From positions 4,093,338 to 4,118,895 of the forward strand of contig BFEA01000044.1 in the NCBI GenBank assembly GCA_003427395.1: a stretch of 25,558 nt of DNA. Reading direction: 5' to 3'. Source of the stretch: Chara braunii (lineage: Eukaryota > Streptophyta > Charophyceae > Charales > Characeae). The notes below the pieces were generated by a model. The model had not been told where the DNA came from, ran no database searches, and saw only the letters and a program-made list of their open reading frames with translations. The number at the start of each line of letters is the position of its first letter. Position 1 is the stretch's first letter. The position numbers and the translations under genes were made by a program. Below are positions 17,650 to 25,558 of the stretch, one piece after another.

Positions 17650-19837
17650 CGTAAACTCTCCCGCATTGCTTGTGTCATTAACTTCGGTGCGCTACTCATA
17701 CTATCCTCCATCCCTGGTGTATGGGTAATCAAGAGGGACGTCTGAATTACGTACAACGGCACACAAGAACGAAAAAGGTTGGACTTCGTGTGTGTGTATG
17801 GCTCGAGGGAAGCGAGCTTACATTCCGAGGATGATGTCTTGCTCTGTTACGATCTTCATCCCAGTCAGTGAAAGAAGGTCAGACTTGTATGGTGCATGCG
17901 CGTGACAGGAACGCGGCGAGTATCATCATTATCCTGACTTGGATTTCGTCATTTACTTCCTTTCGTCCTGCGCTACCTGTCTATTAACTCGACCTTTGTT
18001 GTATTGAGACAAGAGCAAACCAACGATCGAAGTGCTATCAATATGCACTTGGAAAGGGGGAACCGACTTCCTTTTCTTGGAACGCTACGAGTGAATAATT
18101 AGTCGACGTCTCTTACAATAATTCCCTGCCTGTTGGATTGTGTGCGCATCATGTCTAACGTCTACTGATGCGCTGAGCGAGAGATTTGTACTCTTTTTAT
18201 GACATCATTGGTTGGATTAGAGGTTGTTGCTGACAACACTTGAGGAAAACGGTAGTCAATTCACGGAGATAATAGACACTATGTGCGAGATGTTAGCGAG
18301 AGGAAAGTGTTATCTGAAGCCGGATTTCGTTGGATTGGACCTCGTGTGCGAGCACGGTACTTATACTGCCAACTGTCTTACAGTATCTTCCTTACAGGTC
18401 GTCACTCAAACTTCGGTTTGATTAATTTCTTGATTCAGAGTTTTCTTATTGTGATCATTCTCAAGAGGTCGTGAAGTGGTTGAAACTATTATTGAGACTA
18501 GGTACGTGAGTGAGTGAGCGATCAGATTCTGTTCGGTCAGACGATTATGGAAAATGGTTGTGATGCTGAATGTACATTACGAGCCTTAGCCGGGCAACTA
18601 AACTAGCAAGTGACTGGATGAGCAGAATTATCTGTTAAAAGTACCTTGGACACTAATTCTCAGTTGTGGATTGGCAGAGAGAGTTACTTAGACATATCTT
18701 TGATAATTGCTTCGCAATTGAGTGAGACGCTAATATGTAATGTACCATTGAGTGAGATCTCGATCGACAATTATTTTCAGTGGGCTACTTGACTTTCTTG
18801 TCGACGAGACACTTAGTTCCTGATCTGAGACGTTGATGGTGATAATGAGCCGCCCTTGTTCATATAAGGGTTTTCATATTCCCAACTTCGAATCAATTAT
18901 TTCCACTCATTTTCGCCCATTTGCCAATAATCAACTTGATTTGTTCCTACTAATTAAAGCTTGGTAGGTTCTAAATGCTAAATTGATTAAGCATGTTTGA
19001 GCATCAGTGAAAGCAAAAAAGTCAAAGTAAACCAGTTTGGAAAGTTCATTTGAATTGAGAATAAACTTTTTATTTTCCCTCATTTTTCTGGCCACGACCA
19101 ATGAGGCAAAAAGGATCTGTCTTAAAAAAGATCACTTACATACTAGCTAAGTGCTTGCTTGATGGTGATTAATTATCGACAAATCCTGATGTGCACTTTA
19201 CTTGTAGTTTGTTCTAAATTATCTCCTAACGGGAAGTGAGTGCACGCGACGGTTATAAAGGAAGGAGCCAGGACCATACGTAATGCAATATTTGAGGACA
19301 GAACTTCGAGCATCGTAATCTTGTAGTAATCGGAAAAACAATATTAAGATGAGTATTTCTCTGGGGTAATTAGGGCAACTACACAATGATTAAAGTCGTA
19401 TGCTGGGGCTGATTACGAGGGATAGGTACCTAACGCTTCAAATCCCCGTCTTATTTATTTATTTATTTATCTAATTATCTAATTATTTATTATGCAATCG
19501 TCTTTAGGCAGGTCCCCAAAAGCTATCCCGTTTCGTTATTCTTGAACTGACACTAAGCTTAATCACGTCCTGTCCTACTAAGATCACGGTGACGGGCACC
19601 CTACATCATATTTAGAGCAGTGCCTATCACTGTGTGCATGCTTGTTGAGAGGAGAAACCTTGCTAGTAATATTATGTGTACTATTTGAACTGCGGGATAT
19701 CACCAATGATAGTGCAGCATACGAGATGAGACATAGCAAGCACTAGCTTGCATGGTATTCAAGTGAAAGTTGCAGTCAGTAGTACACTATGCAACATAGG
19801 AACAAGGGTCGAACCTAGCAATTGTGTGTGTTGTGTA
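17650..19837. other. Long stretch without a supported gene
   Basis: Stop codons are dense in all frames. A 65-codon frame at 18224-18421 and an overlapping one at 18283 look no better than chance. An ATTT-rich low-complexity run lies at 19451-19490. The texture is more AT-rich and less repetitive than the left half of the window. It may be the interior of an old element ending near 21830, but no motif proves it. Confidence 0.5.
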
Positions 19838-19993
19838 TGAACAGTGGCTATGACTCACAACATCCAAAGCTATACGTGAATGGTGACTGTGATCTATAGC
19901 ACCTAGAGCCGTATATGATCAAAGGCTACGATTGACGACATCTAGCTCAATATATGAGTTAGAGTAGAGTCAATCAACACACAATGATGAATG
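19838..19993. repeat. Degenerate 39-bp tandem repeat, about four units
   Basis: Units starting TGA at 19838, 19877, 19916 and 19955 are exactly 39 bp apart. The first three share a GGCTA-GA / CA-C-TCTAG-like centre and end in CTATACG, CGTATA or AATATA. The fourth is weak. Identity is low, so the array is old. Confidence 0.6.
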
Positions 19994-20769
19994 TCGACTA
20001 TGCCAAGTCACGTTTTGTGCTCTATATGACCGTAATATACACTCTGTGTGAAAATCAAACTTAAAATATACCCCGTTCTGTATATGGGCAGGAAGTTGGG
20101 GTTGATGATTCCCTTGCACTGTACATGGTAGAGTTGTTCAACAACATCCTACTCTGAATATGTTTTGAGCAATGTTTTTACTTCTTTGACGAGCAGTCGA
20201 TCTTCAGTATCCTCGTGTGTACCAATAAAGTTAGCGTTTAGTAGTCTTTGAGCGGAGTTTCGGATCAACTGAACTCTGAACTAAACAATGAAGCCGAGAC
20301 CCCGCAACTCTCAGTTTCGTAGCCAACTGTTTCACAACAAGTGAAAAATTATACAAAGAAGAGATAATTATGTATAAAAAGGATACCCTATGTCTGTATT
20401 GCATGCATTATCGAGACAAGGTGAAAAGGTGGGAAGACAGGGTCATCGAAGACATCTGGTTTTGTACTAAACTAATGAGAAAGCAGGCACTTGAGTTAGT
20501 AAAAGATCAAGAGTTCATTGCATATGTTATTTACATCCATTGATCAGATGGGAAGCTACACAACACATCCTCATCCATTGAGACTGTTGATGAAGCAAGG
20601 AGAATACAATAATGAGATACCCTGACTTCTATGCTCAGTTCAGGTGATTTAACTTAAGTGACCAGCAAAGAAAAGCTAGTGTAAAATCGCGATAAAACTA
20701 TTTTCTCGTCAACAGGGTAATGTCAGTTGGACAAAAAGTGAGTACTCGGTACTATTAAGAGGTAAATTA
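19994..20769. other. No gene seen
   Basis: AT-rich sequence with many stops in all frames and no repeat noticed. Confidence 0.5.
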
Positions 20770-21500
20770 TAGTTGAGCATACAGTGTATTATCGGAATCA
20801 GAACGACAAGACAACCTACACAACTACATCTCCAAAGACGGTCAAGCCAAACAGAGAAGTCATATAAGATCAACAGTTCTTGTCACCCATATGAGTTTAG
20901 TTCAATCATTTGCCGTCAGTGGGTCAATCTTGACCAATCTCAATCAGATTGCTCTCAGAGATGTTTTCCAGTATCGATACGTTAGTGCAGTCGGATTCAA
21001 ACTATAACATCTGTCAATCTTCGTCGTCCTCACTCAGTTTGCAGGAGGAATCATTGATGACCTAAGGATCTATGTGAAGAGAGTCAAGGAAACTCGTGAG
21101 CACTTTGATTCAGTCTGGATCTCAGCAGCCAAACATCTTGAAGAGAGAGAGAGAGAGCTTGACGAGAGTGGCACAAAGTTGACCCGTAGCTTTGGACCCA
21201 AGCTCTATACAAATTACATCAGGCCTCCAATTCCTTTCCTCCTAACATATGGCTCTTACTGGGTGACTTGGTTGATTTGGCCAAGAGGTATATTTCCCCC
21301 GCAAAAATTGATTATGAGCCAGTGACTGAACCTTAAGAGTTCCGCCATCTCAGACAAGGGATCTTCTCAAAGCCATATTTTTCTACTTTGTGGGAGGAAT
21401 TATGTGCTATGCTTGACTTTCAAATCTTCGGCCTTGGATGGACCTATTCGAAACTTGCAAGTTTTAGGTGGCTCTACATCTCTAGACCACAATCTCACAG
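20770..21500 (+). pseudogene. Decayed coding sequence of unknown family
   Basis: One frame from about 20785 reads like real protein: V-L-V-T-H-M-S-L-V-Q-S-F-A-V-S-G-S and L-R-D-V-F-Q-Y-R-Y-V-S-A-V-G-F. It meets a stop at 21004-21006 and continues as I-F-V-V-L-T-Q-F-A-G-G-I-I-D-D-L-R, then V-K-E-T-R-E-H-F-D and R-S-F-G-P-K-L-Y-T-N-Y-I-R-P-P. Near 21255 the protein shifts frame to L-G-D-L-V-D-L-A-K-R-Y-I, has one stop after D-Y-E-P-V-T-E-P, and ends with L-W-E-E-L-C-A-M-L-D-F-Q-I-F-G-L-G-W. The TCACTCAG before T-T-T-G-C-A-G-G could instead be an intron acceptor hiding the first stop. The family is not recognised; it may belong to the surrounding element. Confidence 0.5.
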
Positions 21501-21816
21501 TCAAATGAGAGATTGAGGACTAGACTTGAGAGGGATGAGTGAGGACTTTTAATGAGTGTTGGCCATGTCTTTTCATCTGTACTCCTTGAGATTATTATGA
21601 GTTCTCACCTTCCCTCATTCATCTTGTTTTTGCCTTGAGTCAAGTCAGCCCTGATTCACTTGCATTGACATTGCCTGAGATTATGTTCTCTGCTGATCTT
21701 GTCACAATTCTCAAATTCCTAAATTGACAAACTTTATATGAGCATGGCATACTTAAAATTATCGATTTATTATTTGCATGATCATTGTTGTTCCGGATCA
21801 TAATCAAACATTCCTA
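21501..21816. other. No gene seen
   Basis: Mixed sequence downstream of the decayed coding stretch, with dense stops. Confidence 0.45.
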
Positions 21817-22002
21817 AGACGGGGGACCGGTGTAAACCGCAATTGAAGAGTCTCGCTCGAAGCTGGACGCACACAACAGGAAGGGATTTGCCTTATTTCA
21901 TTTATTTATTTAGTGTAAAATTCAAAGCAAAATTTTGCGTGACAACCTGTTGGCTTTCTGGTCGCCGAAAGTGGCGTGACTAGAAAAAGTTGTGACAGCA
22001 CA
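21817..22002 (+). mobile_element. Possible polypurine tract and LTR start
   Basis: AAGACGGGGGACCGG (21816-21830) directly precedes TGTAAACC at 21831. This is the layout of a polypurine tract followed by the TG start of a 3' LTR. I found no second copy of this LTR in the window, so the call rests on this local pattern alone. If correct, the element's interior is to the left and includes the coding relic at 20770-21500. Confidence 0.3.
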
Positions 22003-22077
22003 CTACTCTCGAAATGTGAAAACGAGATGGATCTTCCCTCATTCTCGCGGAAGATTCATTCTCATTTGCACATTTCT
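22003..22077. mobile_element. Hairpin element copy 3
   Basis: The left arm CTACTCTCGAAATGTGAAAA continues to GGATCTTCC. It faces GGAAGATTCATTCTCATTTG and CACATTTCT across a loop of about 11 bases. It is the same family as 16038-16122 and 2842-2909, more diverged between its arms. A TG/AG microsatellite begins four bases after it. Confidence 0.85.
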
Positions 22078-22079
22078 CC

Positions 22080-22080
<1 letters not shown>

Positions 22081-22175
<95 letters not shown>
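22081..22175. repeat. (TG)n(AG)n compound microsatellite
   Basis: About 24 TG units run straight into about 23 AG units. The AG run abuts LINE-like coding sequence without a spacer. Confidence 0.97.
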
Positions 22176-22178
<3 letters not shown>

Positions 22179-22345
22179 CCGACCAATATCACTGTTGTTG
22201 TTGCCTTATAAGATTTTAGCCGAAGCACTGGCATTCAGATTTTAGCCGAAGCACTAACATTTATACTTTGGAAACTGACCAATAAGTGCTTCCATATTGG
22301 TCAGCCAGGTTTCATCTCAATGATGCACTTAACGAGGCTTTTATA
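22176..22345 (+). pseudogene. LINE-type reverse transcriptase fragment
   Basis: The frame leaving the AG run reads D-Y-R-P-I-S-L-L, then Y-K-I-L-A-E-A-L-A-F-R, the hallmark of the RT domain of plant and animal non-LTR retrotransposons. A stop follows. In another frame H-I-G-Q-P-G-F-I-S matches the next conserved block (Q-x-G-F). GATTTTAGCCGAAGCACT is duplicated with a 26-bp period (22212 and 22238), which shifts the frame. RT of this class copies element RNA at the nicked target. Only a short fragment, about 55 codons, is present. Confidence 0.7.
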
Positions 22346-23134
22346 CAGGCAATTTGAAACTTTCTTGCAGACTGATTGCGTAGGAGGACAAGGTATGTGG
22401 CTTGAGTGTGTCATGCCTTACGAGAAGTTACGACAATGTTGTTACGCTTCGAGATTAAACCTCTGGTACATTGTTAAGTTTGAGTTATATCTCTCTATAT
22501 CTGTTTGGAGCTTTACTGCTCACAAAATAAATTATATTGTAGCAAGACTCTGCAAGAGCCTATTACGCTCTACCAGTCGTTCCACTCCATCTCGCTCAGA
22601 CTGAGTGTCGAGCACCTCCTCAACTTATTACCTTAATGCTTGAATTTGCCTTTGAATCCGCTCAGTGGTTGCCGAATTCAAAAAAATGTTTTGGCGCTCC
22701 TAGCGCGGCCCTCTTTTCCCCCCCCCGCTGGCAGGAGTGGATCAGTGCAGGTATTTCCTGCGCGCCAACTAGCTTAGCAAAAAATTCAAGCACTTCAGCG
22801 AAACATTCTGATTTCTGGCTGCCTGGATATCCACCACGTCGGTCCAGTGGCTTAGTCCAAACATGCCTGCTTCATCATTTTGTCGTTCTCTTGGAGATGC
22901 ATGTGCTATGATGTCAGCAATGTGCGAAGCAATCTTCAGCGCTAGCAAAGTAAGACTGAAGCTCTCTCTCAAACCGCGATGGTTTTCCCGCCAGCTCTCC
23001 TTCTGTATCGTACGTTGTATAAGTCTGCCAGGTGCGTACTGATTTCAGCCCATATTTCCCCATGCACCCTCCTGACTAATTTTTTTGTTGCTTCCACGAA
23101 TAGATTACTTGGAAAGTCCAATGCTTTCAATTCT
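22346..23134. other. Unassigned; possibly 3' part of the minus-strand RT element
   Basis: Frames of 60-95 codons exist on both strands, none recognisable. Reverse-strand frames at 22769-22972 and 22969-23163 might continue the RT element described next, since they follow it in order, but they show no diagnostic motif such as a GIY-YIG endonuclease. Confidence 0.3.
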
Positions 23135-24745
23135 CTAAGCAGCAGAAGCAGGCTCATTATCAAAGTTGCCGGTCGAGCCTGGCTCTGATGTATTAGCGTT
23201 TATTATGTGTATAGTTCTTGAATCAAATCGTCTTGTTGTGAAAATCTTGCTTTGTTCACGGCTCCAGATACACTCCAAGGTTTTGGATTCATGTGTGCAG
23301 AGGATCTTGCTTGGTTCGTTTGTCACAATCACGGTTGTTACCGGGAAATCCGCGATGTTATTCCCTTCCTCAGCCCTCTGCAGGCCGAGTTTCTCATGAT
23401 AACAACTCAGAATTTTACCCAAATCTTTTATTTGTATTTTTCTCTTCACCTTTCTTGTACCAGGTGATCAGTAGCAGGTCGTCAATGAACCGTTTCCAGC
23501 AGATGAGTTTTTTCTCGACCATAATGACTTCAGGAATCTGTTTTGTGCACACATACAGACCAAACATGCCAGTGCGGGGCTGGCGTGTCCCCCATGGAGA
23601 TGCTTGTGTCTTGCTTCAAGATTTCCTCCATGGGTTTGAAAAACACATTGTCCAGGAGAAACTTACCAATCTCTCAAAATCTGATAGTCTAACGGACTTC
23701 CACCCTCCTTCTCCAGATGACTTGTTGAAGTTTGCTCCTCTCCCTCTTATTTTTACACACCCTGTAGATGCCTCTATCCTGAAATCCATTCATAATCCAT
23801 GTTATTGTGCACCTGATTTCATCATGCGGAAGCATTGTAGACATTTCGTTAATATCAACGTACAAATAAGAATCCCGACATCTTTATCAAGACACCCAGA
23901 TTTCTTATTGATGAACTCAAGTTTCGGTTTCAAGTCTCTTGTTGCCCTCATGTTGAAGTGTTTGTTCCTTGTTCTTGGAATCATCAGATTTTGTGCTTGG
24001 GTGAATATTTTCGTGGCTGATGATCTCATTAGGCTTTGATATGAAGGACAGATGAGTATTTTCTTGTTTCGATCTTTATTTGTGCTTATGATGATGGAGT
24101 GTTGAATCCGTGCGTCTTGATTCCAATTTTACAATTCCATGAAACTTTCTTCTCTTGAACTCTTGCTTCGTGTCTTTCAAAATTTCAATCTCACTTCTTT
24201 TAATTATTTGATAGTTGGTGTTTTGATTGACAGTCACATCATTTCCTGACTGTAGTGCCAAGGGCATTCGACAAGCGTAGCCCCTGGGTTTCTGTCGAGT
24301 GGTGAGAGAACACGCCCTTTGAGAGCAGCTCTTACTCCCTGAACATATTCCACCAACACCTTTCCCTCGTTCTTTGAACCTTCACCTGTTCGAATCTTCA
24401 AGGGGTTAATCTTCACACAATCATTCTGTTGGATTACACCAACATTCTCCAGAGGTTGCACGACACTATTATATGCATTTTCTCTGTCCTTCAAGTTGAA
24501 AATTTTTCCTGCCAGTGGGAAAGGGACATTTCGAGAGTATTGCAAGAAAGGATTTATATCCAGTATTATATTCAATCGCACCCGAACATGCCCGTCTCCA
24601 TGAGGCAAATCGAAGTCGCCACAAGCAGAGCTGCCTTCCAATTTGACCATGTGCTTGTAATTATGCAAAGACTGACGACTGATCTGGACTTCGTCCAGAC
24701 CACCCTCAGTCCTTTCTACATCAGGTGACTGAGTGGAGTTGGTTT
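23135..24745 (-). pseudogene. Decayed reverse transcriptase, Penelope-like candidate
   Basis: On the reverse strand, conserved RT features appear in order. The N-terminal frame (from about 24745) includes V-L-S-P-L-D-R-N-P-G-A-T-L-V-E-C-P at 24250-24310. A palm-type segment Y-L-Y-V-D-I-N-E-M with L-P-H-D-E-I lies at about 23810-23870 and has the motif A aspartate. S-M-G-D-T-P-A-P lies at 23574-23602 and resembles the A-M-G-T-x-x-A-P block. The active-site box W-K-R-F-I-D-D-L-L-L-I is at 23464-23498. At least four frameshifts and several stops break it. The F-I-D-D box and the L-P-H-x-x-I after motif A recall Penelope-like and related non-LTR RTs rather than Gypsy. No endonuclease was seen, so the family call is tentative while the RT call is firm. 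Confidence 0.65.
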
Positions 24746-24930
24746 AATCTTTTCATAAATCCATTCACACATTTGTGCGAATTTCTTTCTTCTGAATATC
24801 CTCATCAAAATGAATTTTTGCAGCCTATTGCAGACGAGGACTAGTACCCACTAGTTTTCTTAATTCTTTGGATAGTATTCTCCTTAGGGCCTGTCTTCCA
24901 TGTTTGTTCTTTACCATGGTAACTGCAGAC
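24746..24930. other. No gene seen
   Basis: AT-rich sequence upstream (in reverse-strand sense) of the RT frame. It might hold the 5' part of that element. Confidence 0.4.
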
Positions 24931-25004
24931 CCGGACACGAGACACTTCCGGACTGTATTCCGGACGTATGTCTGGACTGGTCCGCACAGTCCGGTGATCC
25001 GGAC
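24931..25004. repeat. Cluster of CCGGAC/GTCCGG motifs
   Basis: CCGGAC occurs at 24931, 24948, 24960 and 24999, CTGGAC at 24972 and the inverse GTCCGG at 24989. A small GGACTG...CAGTCC hairpin lies inside. Such close-packed short motifs in both orientations resemble subterminal binding sites of DNA transposons. Confidence 0.7.
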
Positions 25005-25520
25005 ACCACCTGTTACATACTTCAATGAGTATGGGCAGAACCAAAGATCAACCAATATAGGTTGAGCATTTATGCAGCGGAAGTCTGATAACGAACTGAC
25101 TCACATAGACTGACTCACACCAACTGACTTACATGGCATCACTCCACACACATACAATCATGAGATGGTGGGGTCTGGGTCATTCATAGACGATACCCAG
25201 ATCCCGTACACACATACGCAGATGAAAGGTGGGAGGAGAGACGAAGGAGGTGGGAGGTAGATCACACCGATAGGTCACAAAGATAGAGTCTGATAGGTCT
25301 CCGAAATGGTAGTCCAGAATGTCATATATCAAGATCAAAATGTCGAGGACCAAAGGTCACCAATGTCGGAGATAACAGAGTCCAGATGTAACCAGTGTCC
25401 AACTGTGATGCAGCCGAGTATCAACCTCAACAATCTCCAAGTCTCCAATCAGGTAAGTACCACAGTCTCGTATCACCGAAACCCAACTCTGACCTCTGTC
25501 CAACTGGATAGTCTCCAATC
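25005..25520. other. No gene; short repeats and a donor-like 12-mer
   Basis: Three degenerate AACTGACTCACA-type units lie at about 25094-25136. CAGGTAAGTACC, a textbook 5' splice-donor sequence, is at 25450-25461 and is the reverse complement of the 12-mer found at 5546 and 9704. TCTCCAA occurs repeatedly at 25430-25520. No open frame of note. Confidence 0.5.
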
Positions 25521-25558
25521 TGAAGAAGAAGAAGAAGAAGAAGAAGAAGAAGAAGAAG
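25521..25558. repeat. (GAA)n microsatellite at window end
   Basis: Pure GAA triplets to the last base. The window therefore ends inside a simple repeat, as it begins. Confidence 0.95.

Noticed and set aside
21974-22245. Frame joining the hairpin, microsatellite and RT fragment into one protein
   Set aside because: The open frame exists only because TG/AG repeats lack stops. Only the part after 22175 resembles a protein family.
1-25558. CRISPR array
   Set aside because: No set of regularly spaced identical repeats with unique spacers exists. All repeats are microsatellites, minisatellites or dispersed elements of eukaryotic type.

Overview
The window looks like nuclear DNA of a green-lineage (streptophyte) eukaryote with a large, repeat-rich genome. 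The grounds are a plant-type initiator-tRNA-Met primer binding site next to an LTR, a Ty3/Gypsy-type gag-pol, a plant-style mitochondrial nad7 fragment in non-mitochondrial surroundings, abundant microsatellites, and no intact gene anywhere. A charophyte such as Chara is my best guess, from general impression only and with low confidence. The window begins and ends inside simple repeats and contains one 185-base run of N, so it may be one or more draft contigs.

Layout. Positions 1-1048 hold microsatellites and a GC-rich stretch with a nested inverted repeat. Positions 1049-10237 are bounded by two related LTR-like sequences and make up a badly decayed Ty3/Gypsy element: 5' LTR, primer binding site, long leader with a 100-bp tandem duplication, gag relic (about 3600-5345), then RT thumb, RNase H and integrase relics (6147-7493). 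Protease and the RT palm are missing. Their place (about 5345-6146) is taken by unrelated DNA. The integrase breaks off before its third catalytic residue and runs in frame into a proline-rich tail. After that come a roughly 750-bp GAT-rich block coding for acidic repeats and exon-like fragments of unknown origin. The leader also holds two diverged U6 snRNA-like copies and one copy of a short hairpin element.

Positions 10238-16850 are a patchwork of fragments: two copies of a minus-strand, A-tailed dispersed repeat, a gag-like coiled-coil fragment, the N gap, a 45-bp-arm foldback abutting a broken copy of mitochondrial nad7, an AG microsatellite and a near-perfect hairpin. Positions 16850-21830 start with a gag-like or hypothetical reading frame behind a TATA-like box, then about 3.5 kb with little coding signal, and end in a decayed reading frame of unknown family (about 20770-21500). 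A possible LTR edge lies at 21831.

Positions 21831-25558 contain a third hairpin copy, TG/AG microsatellites directly abutting a LINE-type RT fragment, and on the minus strand a decayed reverse transcriptase with recognisable motif A, an SMG-x-x-P-type block and an F-I-D-D active-site box, possibly Penelope-like. The window ends with a cluster of CCGGAC motifs and a GAA microsatellite.

I see no intact cellular gene and no co-working gene system. The window is best read as layered transposon relics plus organelle- and snRNA-derived insertions.
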